The notes below the pieces were generated by a model, which was not told where the DNA came from, searched no databases, and saw only the letters and a program-made list of their open reading frames with translations. 64,000 nt of DNA from Butyrivibrio sp. MC2021 (GTDB lineage Bacteria > Bacillota > Clostridia > Lachnospirales > Lachnospiraceae): the NCBI RefSeq assembly GCF_000621605.1, contig NZ_JHXX01000007.1, positions 62,001 to 126,000 on the forward strand, read 5' to 3'. Below are positions 27,158 through 35,411 of this stretch, in pieces. A program made the position numbers and the translations under genes. Numbering within the stretch: position 1 is the stretch's first letter; every line of letters starts with the position of its first letter.

Positions 27158-27186
27158 TTGACAAGGAATTACCGGGTGCATATAAT
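27158..27186 (+). promoter_or_regulatory. Consensus promoter of tRNA-Arg
   Basis: TTGACA (27158-27163) and TATAAT (27181-27186) with a 17-bp spacer, a perfect sigma-A consensus. The tRNA starts 25 nt downstream. Confidence 0.93.
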
Positions 27187-27210
27187 AGTTATGTTGCCTG
27201 TAAGGCACAT

Positions 27211-27284
27211 GTGCGTGTAGCTCAGCTGGATAGAGCGTCTGGCTACGGACCAGAAGGTCGTGGGTTCGAATCCTGTCACGCACA
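27211..27284 (+). tRNA. tRNA-Arg (ACG)
   Basis: Acceptor GTGCGTG pairs with CACGCAC. The anticodon loop CTACGGA reads ACG (A34 is normally edited to inosine by TadA). Discriminator A27284, no CCA. Confidence 0.96.
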
Positions 27285-27287
27285 CTT

Positions 27288-27321
27288 AAAAAGGTCTGTG
27301 GATGGTTCCACAGACCTTTTT
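27288..27321. terminator. Bidirectional terminator after tRNA-Arg and the HD-GYP gene
   Basis: A perfect 14-bp stem (27288-27301 with 27308-27321) with A/T runs at both ends. It serves the plus-strand tRNA and the convergent minus-strand HD-GYP gene. Confidence 0.9.
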
Positions 27322-27339
27322 CATATTATTCTATTGAAT

Positions 27340-28461
27340 TTATTTCAGCTTTTCTGCTTCTTCCATGGCCTTGGTGTCATTCACAAGCTTTTCCATGTCT
27401 GGTCTTGCAAACTCAAAGCATGCCAGGATCTTCTGGGAGAATACTCCGCACTCGCCATCCTTGATCATGTCATAGGCCTTATCCAGAGGATATGCTGATT
27501 TATAAACTCTGTCACTAACAAGGGCATCATATACATCGGCGATGGCTGTAAGCTGCGCTCCGATGGAGTTCTCATCCCCTTTCAGTCTGTCGGGATAACC
27601 GCCGCCGTCATATCTCTCATGATGGTGCCTGCAGATATCGAGACTCATCTCATAGAATTCCTTGTCCTGAACGTCCTTAAGAAGTTCGATGATCTCCGTA
27701 CCTCTTGTGGTGTGGGATTTCATAACTTCAAACTCCTCGTTGGAAAGTCTTCCGGGCTTAAGAAGGATCGAATCCGGCACTGAAATCTTGCCTATATCGT
27801 GCATGGCCGATGCCTGGGTGATAACTTCCAGGGTATGGGGTGTAAGCCCCAGCTCCGGGAAGTTGTTCATGGCAGTAAGTCCCAGGATCCTCACGAAGCC
27901 TTTGATCCTCTTAAGGTGATAGCTGGACTCCATATTTCTGAACTCAACTATTGTGGCAATGGTATCGATAACCTTCTCGTTGCTGCTGCGAAGGCGCTCC
28001 TCCTGTTTTTTCAGATAGAGGAACTGTTTTTTTAGGACTCTGGTCTGATCGTCAACCTGAGTCTCAAGATGTTTCTTGTGATCATAGAGTTCAACGGTTC
28101 TGGCAACACGCCTGTCAACGATAACGGGATCAAAGGGCTTATGGATAACGTCCGCAGCACCCTTCTGGTAACTGGTACGCTCCGCCTCAGTGGAGGTGTC
28201 CGCTGTGATCATAAGAACCGGGATTGTCTCATTCAGATTATCCTTTTTGACCATGGCTTCCAGAACCTGGTATCCGTCCATCTCGGGCATGACAATGTCA
28301 AGCAGCACCGCAGCAAGCTTGTCGGTCTGCTTATCCATGATCTGCATAGCCTCAACTCCGTTGCCGGCTTCCAGAACTGCATATTTGTCCTTGAAAATCT
28401 CACCAAGGATGCCTCTGTTGATCTCGTTGTCATCAACGATCAGGATAGCACGATCTGCCAT
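27340..28461 (-). CDS. Response regulator with HD-GYP phosphodiesterase output domain
   Basis: 373 residues. Residues 1-125 are a receiver domain: acidic pair D10/D11, phospho-acceptor D55 in LLDIVMPEMDGY, T87 and K108 (HKPF). A coiled-coil linker (125-165) leads to an HD-GYP domain (165-360) with H221-D222 in AMHDIGK, the following SHTTRG, HHHERYDGGGYP (GYP at 288-290) and DVYDAL. HD-GYP enzymes hydrolyse cyclic di-GMP to GMP. All key residues are intact, so the protein probably lowers c-di-GMP on phosphorylation; its kinase is not in the window. It is 15 nt downstream of the thiolase gene, with a GGAGG box in the gap, so they are cotranscribed. Confidence 0.94.
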   Translation of the reverse strand: MADRAILIVDDNEINRGILGEIFKDKYAVLEAGNGVEAMQIMDKQTDKLAAVLLDIVMPEMDGYQVLEAMVKKDNLNETIPVLMITADTSTEAERTSYQKGAADVIHKPFDPVIVDRRVARTVELYDHKKHLETQVDDQTRVLKKQFLYLKKQEERLRSSNEKVIDTIATIVEFRNMESSYHLKRIKGFVRILGLTAMNNFPELGLTPHTLEVITQASAMHDIGKISVPDSILLKPGRLSNEEFEVMKSHTTRGTEIIELLKDVQDKEFYEMSLDICRHHHERYDGGGYPDRLKGDENSIGAQLTAIADVYDALVSDRVYKSAYPLDKAYDMIKDGECGVFSQKILACFEFARPDMEKLVNDTKAMEEAEKLK

Positions 28462-28476
28462 TTATTCCTCCGGTCT

Positions 28477-29658
28477 TTAGCGTTCAACAATTGCTGCGCA
28501 GCCCATTCCACCGCCTACGCAGAGGGTTGCAAGTCCCTTGTGAACATCTCTTCTCTGCATCTCGTAAAGAAGTGATACCAAAATTCTGTTTCCTGAGCAT
28601 CCTACAGGATGTCCCAGTGCGATAGCACCGCCGTTTACATTGAGCACATCATTGGAGAATCCAAGATCGTGCTGAACTGCCACTGACTGGGCTGCGAATG
28701 CTTCATTGGCTTCTATAAGATCAAAATCGCCGATGGTATATCCGGCCTTCTTCATAACCTTCTGAGTAGCTGCAACAGGACCAATACCCATAATGCTGGG
28801 TTCAACACCTGCAAGCTCGCCTGCGATCCAGGTTCCGAGAGGCTTAACACCCAGTTCTTTTGCCTTCTCTTCACTCATAACGATAATTGCAGAAGCCGCA
28901 TCATTAATGCCTGATGAATTGGCTGCTGTAACAACACCGCCATCCTTCTTGAAGGCAGGCTTAAGTCCTGAGATTCCCTCTACTGTTACGCCCTTTCTCG
29001 GACCTTCATCTGTATCAAAAATGATTGTTTCTTTCTTTTTCTTTATCTCAACAGGAACAATCTCTTCCTTGAATTTGCCCTCTGCAATAGCCTTCTCGGC
29101 CTTATTCTGGGACCAGGCCGCAAACTCATCCAGCTGCTGTCTGGAAAGATGCCACTGCTCTGCGATATTCTCAGCTGTGATACCCATGTGATATCCGCCA
29201 AAAGCATCTGTAAGCGCATCCTTTATCATGGCATCCTGGAGCTCTCCTGAACCCATTCTGTATCCATATCTGCCCTGCTGCATAAGGTAAGGAGCCATGG
29301 ACATATTTTCCATTCCACCGGCAACGATGATGTCTGCATCACCCATACCGATCAGCTTGGCTGCAAGATTTACGCAGTGAAGTCCTGAGCCGCAAAGTAC
29401 ATTTATTGTGGTTGCAGGAACCTCTACAGGGATACCTGCATTGATTGCTGACTGTCTGGCGGGATTCTGTCCAAGCCCGGCCTGAATAACGCATCCCATG
29501 TATACTTCATCAACCTGCTCCGGCTTAACTCCTGCTCTCTTAAGAGCTTCCCTGATAACAATTGCTCCAAGGGCCGGTGCGGGTGTTGTTGAAAGAGTTC
29601 CCCCCATTGTTCCGATTGCTGTTCTGCAGGCACCTGCAAGTACTACTTTTCTAGCCAT
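28477..29658 (-). CDS. Acetyl-CoA acetyltransferase (thiolase), second copy
   Basis: The start is set at the ATG 29658 (MARKVV), which has GGAGG 8 nt upstream; an in-frame TTG six codons earlier overlaps that box. 393 residues. Catalytic C89 in NVLCGSGL, the GHPVGCSG histidine motif and the C-terminal CVGGGMGC cysteine are present, so the enzyme should condense two acetyl-CoA or cleave acetoacetyl-CoA. It is clearly paralogous to the thiolase at 44406-45596 in the butyrate operon. Here it has its own promoter and is paired with a c-di-GMP response regulator rather than other beta-oxidation-type genes. Confidence 0.95.
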   Translation of the reverse strand: MARKVVLAGACRTAIGTMGGTLSTTPAPALGAIVIREALKRAGVKPEQVDEVYMGCVIQAGLGQNPARQSAINAGIPVEVPATTINVLCGSGLHCVNLAAKLIGMGDADIIVAGGMENMSMAPYLMQQGRYGYRMGSGELQDAMIKDALTDAFGGYHMGITAENIAEQWHLSRQQLDEFAAWSQNKAEKAIAEGKFKEEIVPVEIKKKKETIIFDTDEGPRKGVTVEGISGLKPAFKKDGGVVTAANSSGINDAASAIIVMSEEKAKELGVKPLGTWIAGELAGVEPSIMGIGPVAATQKVMKKAGYTIGDFDLIEANEAFAAQSVAVQHDLGFSNDVLNVNGGAIALGHPVGCSGNRILVSLLYEMQRRDVHKGLATLCVGGGMGCAAIVER

Positions 29659-29747
29659 ATTTTTTTCCTCCAACAAGACTATAGTAATGATTTTGTTACA
29701 CGCCGTGCTTTACATTCAAAGTAATATGCGCACAGCTACACATATAT

Positions 29748-29776
29748 ATTTTAACATTACTGATAACCACTCTCAA
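29748..29776 (-). promoter_or_regulatory. Promoter of the second thiolase/HD-GYP operon
   Basis: On the minus strand TTGAGA (29776-29771) and TAAAAT (29753-29748) are 17 bp apart, about 90 nt upstream of the start codon. Confidence 0.65.
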
Positions 29777-29854
29777 CGCATTTAAGATAATTTTTAGTAT
29801 TTCAAAAAATCCGCGCGAAATCTGAGTTGATTAGCTATCATTATCGTAATATTG

Positions 29855-30604
29855 TTAACTCATCCTGCCGGCGCTAAGGGGAAGTTCAAGACCGTGAGCC
29901 TCCAGAAGCTCCTTATCCATCAGAATCTCCCTGCTTCCTCCGTCAGCGATTATCCTGCCTTCATCAAGAAGCAGGCATCTTTCGCAGGTATCAAGAATAA
30001 AATCAAGATCATGGGAAGTAATGATCTTCAGGGAGTCTATCTCATTAAGGATCTTAATGAGGTTCCTTCTGTTTCTGGGGTCCAGCGCTATGGAAGGCTC
30101 ATCCATTATGATGATGTCCGGCTTCATGGAAAGGATTGTTGCTATGGACGCAAGCTTTTTCTCCCCTCCCGAGAGCTTGTAGGTCTGCTTATTACGAAGC
30201 TCTGAGATGTGCACCTTTTCAAGTGCCTCTGTCACCCTTTTTTCCACCTCTTCCTCAGAAAGCCCGTAGTTCCTTGGGCCGAAGGCCACATCATCCTCGA
30301 TGGTGGATAAAAAGAGCTGGCTGTCCGAATCCTGAAAAACATATCCGATATGCTCTCTGATATGGGCCAGGTTCTTTTTGTTGACCTGATGTCCCGCCAC
30401 TTCAAGAGTTCCCTGATAGTCGGTATACAGTCCCACCAAAAGCTTCATAAGAGTGGTCTTTCCGATTCCGTTGGCACCGATTATTCCAATACTCTCTCCG
30501 TCCACAGCCGTCAGATTTATATCCTTCAGAACCTGCTGTGTCTTTTCATAGGAAAAAGAAAGGTTCTCTATTTTTAGTATTTCTCCGCTGATTCCGGTTT
30601 GCAT
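29855..30604 (-). CDS. cbiO: Cobalt/nickel ECF transporter ATPase (CbiO type)
   Basis: 249 residues, a single ABC ATPase domain. Walker A is GANGIGKTT, the Q-loop is VFQDSDSQLF, the signature is LSGGEKK, Walker B is IIIMDEPS and the switch His is in TSHD. The Q-D-x-D-x-Q loop is typical of energy-coupling-factor ATPases. It powers metal uptake with CbiQ and CbiM, which precede it on the same strand (gaps 8 and 28 nt). Only one ATPase gene is present, so it would act as a homodimer. Confidence 0.94.
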   Translation of the reverse strand: MQTGISGEILKIENLSFSYEKTQQVLKDINLTAVDGESIGIIGANGIGKTTLMKLLVGLYTDYQGTLEVAGHQVNKKNLAHIREHIGYVFQDSDSQLFLSTIEDDVAFGPRNYGLSEEEVEKRVTEALEKVHISELRNKQTYKLSGGEKKLASIATILSMKPDIIIMDEPSIALDPRNRRNLIKILNEIDSLKIITSHDLDFILDTCERCLLLDEGRIIADGGSREILMDKELLEAHGLELPLSAGRMS

Positions 30605-30612
30605 GCGTCACC

Positions 30613-31392
30613 TCACAAAATTTTTATCAGAAAAAATCTGATGACCAGAAAGATCAGTCCCCAGATCGCCGGGTAAAGAATATCTGTCGCTGCAGTCTTA
30701 TGTTTTCTCATGCTGAAATCCCCGGTAAAGCCCCTAAGGAGCATGCTCTCATATACATCCTCGGCTCTGTCCATGCTTCGAAGAAGCCACTGGCCCACCA
30801 GTGTTCCCCAGGCCTTGTAGTGAATTCCGTTCTGTTTGGGAGCCCTTAGTTTGTAGGCCGTGGTTATTCTGTCAGCCTCCGCTGCCATGACGCCAAAATA
30901 CCTGTAGATCAGCATGATAACTATGACTATCTGCTTTGGCACCCGAAGGATCCTCAGAGCGTAACATATATCATCAATGGAAGTGGTGGCGATAAGAATA
31001 TAGGCGCTCAGCACCGAATAAAAGCCCTTGAGCATCAGGGTCAGCATGGAGATCACACCGCCGCTGATACCTATACCGGCCACTTCCAGTATTATTCTTT
31101 TGTCAAAAAAGGGATTAAAGATGCCGACGAATATCACCAGGGGCAATATAAGTCTCATGCGGTAGATGCCCTCTTTGAAGGACAACTCTCCCACAATAAA
31201 GCCAAATAGCGGGTAGATGGCCATGACGATAAGAGGTGCGAGACTGTATTTATCAAAGGATACTGTAACGAATATGTAAAAAATGCTAAGAAGCAGCTTT
31301 CCCAGCGGATGAAGGCTGTTCATCCAGTGGGATCGCTGCTGCAGATTTTGAAGTTTATCCAGTTCTCGAATATTCTTTTCAATTGATGACAT
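30613..31392 (-). CDS. cbiQ: Cobalt/nickel ECF transporter transmembrane protein (CbiQ type)
   Basis: 259 residues with about five or six membrane helices. The cytoplasmic loop near residues 180-220 carries the A-R-G-type coupling motifs in altered form (YKLRAPKQNG and ESMLLRGFTG), which in T-components contact the ATPases. The N-terminal 30 residues are hydrophilic. It sits between cbiM and cbiO. Confidence 0.92.
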   Translation of the reverse strand: MSSIEKNIRELDKLQNLQQRSHWMNSLHPLGKLLLSIFYIFVTVSFDKYSLAPLIVMAIYPLFGFIVGELSFKEGIYRMRLILPLVIFVGIFNPFFDKRIILEVAGIGISGGVISMLTLMLKGFYSVLSAYILIATTSIDDICYALRILRVPKQIVIVIMLIYRYFGVMAAEADRITTAYKLRAPKQNGIHYKAWGTLVGQWLLRSMDRAEDVYESMLLRGFTGDFSMRKHKTAATDILYPAIWGLIFLVIRFFLIKIL

Positions 31393-31420
31393 GTAAAACC
31401 TATGTTTTCGAATAAAAAGC

Positions 31421-32437
31421 TCAGGCTACCTGCTCTTCTTTTTTCTTGCTCTTAAAGAATCTGAAGGCATAGCAGGCTCCAACGGTGATGGCTACCACCA
31501 CGAGAGCTCCAACAATACCGGAGAAGCTGGTGCCGACTGCTGACTCGCTGTTCTTAAAGGCATAATCAGGAAGAAGAGATGTTGCATCCTGAATTGCAGT
31601 GGCTGTATCATAAGCTCCGCCTGCTGCTTCCAGCTCAGCTGTTCCTGCAACCTGCTCCATGGACCACTCAAGGCCGTCAGGGAATGCAGATGCAAACAGA
31701 GATACGATGCCGCCTGCCAGAGCTGCAAGGATAGCGATTACAACGATGGTATTTTTGAAGGAAAGCTTGCCTTCCTTAACCGGTGTCTCAGACTGCCCAA
31801 CGCCCCAGAGAAGTTCAGGTCTTGCCTCATGGACAAAGATAAGAACCGCTGCTGTGATAAGGCCCTCAACAAAGCCGATAGCCAGGTGAATAGGCTGCAT
31901 GGTTGCTACAAATACTGAGAAAGGAAGCTCTGTGATTCCTGAGATCATGGTCTCCAGGGAAACAGAGAAAGCTCCCATCTGAAGGGTCAGTACACATCCC
32001 AATATTGAAGCTAATAATATTTTAACTCTGCTGGCTCCTTTTTTCATTATTGGACGCCAGATCAATAGGGCCCCCACAAAGCACCCGTAAAAGGCCATAT
32101 TCCATATATTACATCCCAGGGCCAACAGTCCTCCGTCTGCAAAAAGAAGGCACTGAACCAATAGAACTCCTATCATTGTAAGGAATCCGGCGTAAGGGCC
32201 CAGCATTGCTGAAAGCATCATGCCTCCGCAAAGATGTCCTGAGGATCCGGTTCCGGGAATTGTAAAGTTGAGCATCTGTGTTGCGAACACGAAAGCTCCC
32301 ATTACACCCATTACAGGGATCTTCTTGGGATCGTTCTCCTCTCTTACCTTCTTCACAGAAACAGAAGCTGCTCCTGCTGATAAAACGTACATTGTTCCAG
32401 CCACTGCCGGTGCCACAAGGGCGTCTGCCATATGCAT
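31421..32437 (-). CDS. cbiM: Cobalt/nickel substrate-binding component CbiM fused to a PDGLE (CbiN/NikN-like) domain
   Basis: 338 residues. The mature N-terminus MHMADA is functionally required in this family, since Met1-His2 ligate the metal. This fixes the start, supported by an AGGTGGGG box 8 nt upstream. CbiM-like helices span 1-210, including the SSGHLCGG metal-site loop. A second part (about 225-330) begins with a membrane helix, has the PDGLE motif and ends in a helix and a Lys/Glu tail, the CbiN/NikN role in one chain. The choice between cobalt and nickel cannot be made from sequence alone. It is the first gene of the operon and is preceded by a candidate metal-regulated promoter. Confidence 0.93.
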   Translation of the reverse strand: MHMADALVAPAVAGTMYVLSAGAASVSVKKVREENDPKKIPVMGVMGAFVFATQMLNFTIPGTGSSGHLCGGMMLSAMLGPYAGFLTMIGVLLVQCLLFADGGLLALGCNIWNMAFYGCFVGALLIWRPIMKKGASRVKILLASILGCVLTLQMGAFSVSLETMISGITELPFSVFVATMQPIHLAIGFVEGLITAAVLIFVHEARPELLWGVGQSETPVKEGKLSFKNTIVVIAILAALAGGIVSLFASAFPDGLEWSMEQVAGTAELEAAGGAYDTATAIQDATSLLPDYAFKNSESAVGTSFSGIVGALVVVAITVGACYAFRFFKSKKKEEQVA

Positions 32438-32476
32438 AGTGTTTACCCCACCTTTACTTAATTATTCTTCCAAATA

Positions 32477-32527
32477 GGTGTGATCGCGTACCCGCCTCGG
32501 ACTTGGCAGATACGCCGAGTTCACACC
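32477..32527 (-). promoter_or_regulatory. Structured leader of the cbiMQO transcript
   Basis: On the minus strand GGTGTGA (32527-32521) pairs with TCACACC (32483-32477). Inside, CTCGG/CCGAG (32519-32515 with 32500-32496) and a small GCG-GGTA-CGC hairpin give a compact three-way-junction-like fold. It lies in the about 100-nt untranslated leader, ending 40 nt before the start codon. It could be a riboswitch or simply a stable leader; I do not recognise a described class. Confidence 0.45.
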
Positions 32528-32541
32528 TTGGCTACGCCTAG

Positions 32542-32586
32542 AGTATATGACAGAGAAAATGCTGTGTACAAGCCCCCTGGGGGGTT
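32542..32586 (-). promoter_or_regulatory. cbiMQO promoter with G/C-tract palindrome
   Basis: On the minus strand TTGTAC (32571-32566) and TATACT (32547-32542) are 18 bp apart. Directly upstream of the -35 box lies CCCCC-T-GGGGG (32573-32583) with TA-rich flanks. G/C-tract palindromes of this type are bound by CsoR/RcnR/InrS-family metal repressors; no such gene is in the window. Confidence 0.55.
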
Positions 32587-32595
32587 ATAGTTTCC

Positions 32596-33690
32596 TTATT
32601 CTTTGTTAAAGAGCTCTTTAATTGCAACATCATAAGGAGCTCTGAGGATGCCATATTCTGTTACGATGCCGGTAATCAGCTCGTTATCTGTAACATCGAA
32701 GGCGGGGTTGTAGACTCCTATGCCCTCTGGAGCCATGCGCTCTTTGTACCACATTTCGGTGACTTCCTCGGGTTTGCGCTGCTCGATTTTGATGTCGGCG
32801 CCGGTGGGGGTGTTGATGTCAATGGTGGAAGTGGGGGCGCAAACGTAGAAAGGAACGTTGTAGCGTTTGGCGGCAAGAGCTACCATGCTGGTTCCGATCT
32901 TGTTGGCGGCATCTCCGTTGGCGGCAACACGGTCACAGCCCACGAAGATGGCGTTGATGGCGCCGGTTCTCATAAGGGATGCGGACATGTTGTCACAAAG
33001 CAGGGTGGTGTCGATACCTGCAGAGTGAAGCTCATAAGCTGTGAGTCTTGCTCCCTGCAAAAGAGGTCTTGTCTCATCACAGTACACCTTGATGTTCATG
33101 CCCTTTTCATGGGCAAGATACATGGGAGCTGTGGCGGTTCCGTACTTGCAGGCACAGAGCTGTCCGGCGTTACAGTGGGTAAGAAGTCCGTCTCCGTCTT
33201 TGATAAGGGTAAGGCCGTTCTCGCCGATACGTCTGCAGACGTCAATGTCCTCAGCCTTGATGCGCTCGCACTCAGCCCTCATCTCTGCGATGAGCTTTTC
33301 TCGCACTTCTTCAAAAGAACCTGCTGCCTTTAATTCTGTCTCATAAAAGTCAGCGGCGTGCTTTTCCATGCGCTTCAAAGCCCAGGACAGGTTAACTGCT
33401 GTGGGACGTGAAGAATTCAGAAAATCACTCTTTTCCTTAAGCTCTGAGCAGAACTCCTCATAGGATGCTGCCTTGCTGTGCTTCATAAGAAGATACAGTC
33501 CAAAGCCCGCGGACACGCCGATGGCCGGCGCTCCTCTCACCTGAAGAAGATAGATGGCATCCCAGATCTCCTGGCCGGTGTGAAGTCTTATGATCTTCGT
33601 TGTGCCCGGAAGCAGGGTCTGGTCTATGATCTCAATGGCATCATCTTCATCAATAAGTGCAACTGTCTCATAATCTAAAATACTTTTCAT
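32596..33690 (-). CDS. mtnA: S-methyl-5-thioribose-1-phosphate isomerase
   Basis: 364 residues. The enzyme converts methylthioribose-1-phosphate to methylthioribulose-1-phosphate in methionine salvage. RGAPAIGVSAG (residues about 52-62), the catalytic-Cys loop HCNAGQLCACKYGTA and the catalytic Asp in CDNMSASLM are present, and the GCDRVAANGD motif separates it from the related eIF2B subunits. It lies 13 nt after hscC and ends that operon; no other methionine-salvage gene is in view. Confidence 0.95.
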   Translation of the reverse strand: MKSILDYETVALIDEDDAIEIIDQTLLPGTTKIIRLHTGQEIWDAIYLLQVRGAPAIGVSAGFGLYLLMKHSKAASYEEFCSELKEKSDFLNSSRPTAVNLSWALKRMEKHAADFYETELKAAGSFEEVREKLIAEMRAECERIKAEDIDVCRRIGENGLTLIKDGDGLLTHCNAGQLCACKYGTATAPMYLAHEKGMNIKVYCDETRPLLQGARLTAYELHSAGIDTTLLCDNMSASLMRTGAINAIFVGCDRVAANGDAANKIGTSMVALAAKRYNVPFYVCAPTSTIDINTPTGADIKIEQRKPEEVTEMWYKERMAPEGIGVYNPAFDVTDNELITGIVTEYGILRAPYDVAIKELFNKE

Positions 33691-33703
33691 ATCGATTCTC
33701 CTG

Positions 33704-35410
33704 TTAATTCCAGCCGTTTATATCCTGATCGTTGTTTTCTATTTCATCAAGAAACTCTGTCAGCTCTCTTCTGGCCTTCTCGATTCCCGGTCTGTCCTTT
33801 TTCTCAAGGGCTCTTTCAAACTTCATGATCTCCCGGTCTATGGCAGCCCTGAGCTCCTGGTCACCCTCCTCATAGAGCCTCTCACCTCTTAGAAGAACCA
33901 GTGCATTAGGCTCCTCGTCTCTGGGGTTCTGCTTTAAATATTCAAGCTCCTTGAAGCGCTCCTCGATCTCCTTTTCGGATACTCTCTTGTCACCCTTCTG
34001 AATGACGATTTTCTTACTCTGGCCCGTGGAATTCACCTTGACCTCCACCTCAAGAATGGAGTTGATGTCGTAGGTGTAGGTGATGTCAATGGACTCCTTT
34101 CCCGCAGGAGCAGGGGGCACTGCAATGGACAGCTCTCCCAGCTTCAGGTTGTTGGATGCCATTCTGCTCTCACCCTGAAGAACCTTGACCTCCACCGCAC
34201 TCTGATCGTCCCTCATGGTATATACAGTCTGGGTGCAGCTGACGGGAATGACGGTGTTTCTCTGGATGATGGGAAGGTAATGTCCCGGCTCGTCGAATCG
34301 TCCGTTGTTGACGCAGACCTCTGTACCCAGGGTAAAAGGGCATACATCAACAAATACCATCTCCTTGATTTCCTTGTTTCTCTCCTTGAGACCGCAGGCA
34401 ATTGCTGCTCCCATGGCCACTGCCTTGTCGGGATCCACTATTGTCTCCGGGAAGCAGGAAAAGAGCTTGGCGGCATAGTTTCTTACAATGCCCAGTTTGG
34501 TGGCTCCTCCCACCAGGATCACTCTGTCAATATCGGAAAGCTTAGTGCCGGAATCCTTAAGGGCCTTTTCTATGGGCTTTCTTATGCGGGCCTTAAGAGC
34601 CTCGCACTCCTCCTCGAATTCGGAGTTCTTTATGGTCTGCTCCACAAGCTCATCTCCAAGCCTGCAGCTGATATTGAACACTCCCGGGCCCGCCTTCTTT
34701 TTGGCATCCTCGGTGACTGCCATCACCAGATTCATTTCCTTTGCGCTCAGAATCTCAGGCTTTTTACCTGCTTTTTTCAAAAAGAGTTCTGTAAGAACCC
34801 TTGTAAAATCCTCTCCTCCGGTAAAATTGTCACCGGCGATGGCATGAACCTCCATGTAATCATCGCTGTATTCCAATATGGATACATCCAGTGTTCCGCC
34901 GCCAAGATCAAAAACAAGGCACTTCTCATCCTTGTCCGAAAGTCCCACGCCGTAGGCAAGAGCCGCGGCGGAGGGCTCATTTATTATCCTTACAACCTCA
35001 AGGCCCGCCAGAGCACCGGCCTGGGCTGTGGCACGCCTTTGCAGGTCATTGAAATATGCGGGGACACTGATTATGGCCTTGTCAACTTCGCAGCCAAGAT
35101 AGGCCTCAGCATCCTCCTTCAAAGATCTCAGGACAAAGGAGGAAAGATCGGTGGAATTAAACTTTTTTCCCCGAAGCTGATAGGTCTTCTCCGTGCCCAT
35201 GCTGCGCTTAAAGACCTTGGCACAGTCCACGGGATGAAGCCTTCCGTACTCCAGGGCCACTCTGCCCACCAGCACCTCATCATTTTCATTTATGGCAACC
35301 ACCGAGGGAGTCAGTTCCTCCCCCAGTCGGTTGGGAATTATCTTTACTTCTCCGTCCTTGTAAAATCCGGCAAGACTGTTGGTAGTCCCCAGATCAATTC
35401 CTATAAGCAT
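33704..35410 (-). CDS. hscC: Hsp70-family chaperone, HscC type
   Basis: 568 residues, shorter than DnaK (about 640). The nucleotide-binding domain shows GIDLGTTNSLAGF, the INEPSAAALAYG hinge, VFDLGGGTLDVSILE and ILVGGATKLGIVR. The substrate-binding domain begins near residue 380 and the helical lid is shortened, ending in an acidic/Asn tail. HscC works with dedicated J proteins rather than general DnaJ. Fittingly, the upstream gene encodes a J-like/TPR protein, with a 1-nt gap. Its clients are unknown. Confidence 0.93.
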   Translation of the reverse strand: MLIGIDLGTTNSLAGFYKDGEVKIIPNRLGEELTPSVVAINENDEVLVGRVALEYGRLHPVDCAKVFKRSMGTEKTYQLRGKKFNSTDLSSFVLRSLKEDAEAYLGCEVDKAIISVPAYFNDLQRRATAQAGALAGLEVVRIINEPSAAALAYGVGLSDKDEKCLVFDLGGGTLDVSILEYSDDYMEVHAIAGDNFTGGEDFTRVLTELFLKKAGKKPEILSAKEMNLVMAVTEDAKKKAGPGVFNISCRLGDELVEQTIKNSEFEEECEALKARIRKPIEKALKDSGTKLSDIDRVILVGGATKLGIVRNYAAKLFSCFPETIVDPDKAVAMGAAIACGLKERNKEIKEMVFVDVCPFTLGTEVCVNNGRFDEPGHYLPIIQRNTVIPVSCTQTVYTMRDDQSAVEVKVLQGESRMASNNLKLGELSIAVPPAPAGKESIDITYTYDINSILEVEVKVNSTGQSKKIVIQKGDKRVSEKEIEERFKELEYLKQNPRDEEPNALVLLRGERLYEEGDQELRAAIDREIMKFERALEKKDRPGIEKARRELTEFLDEIENNDQDINGWN

Positions 35411-35411
35411 T

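Noticed and set aside
30613-32437. A firm cobalt versus nickel assignment of the transporter
   Set aside because: The MHMADA start and fused PDGLE domain occur in both types, and no metal-specific neighbour is present.
32477-32527. A cobalamin riboswitch before cbiM
   Set aside because: No B12-box-like conserved segment is visible and the leader is too short for the class.
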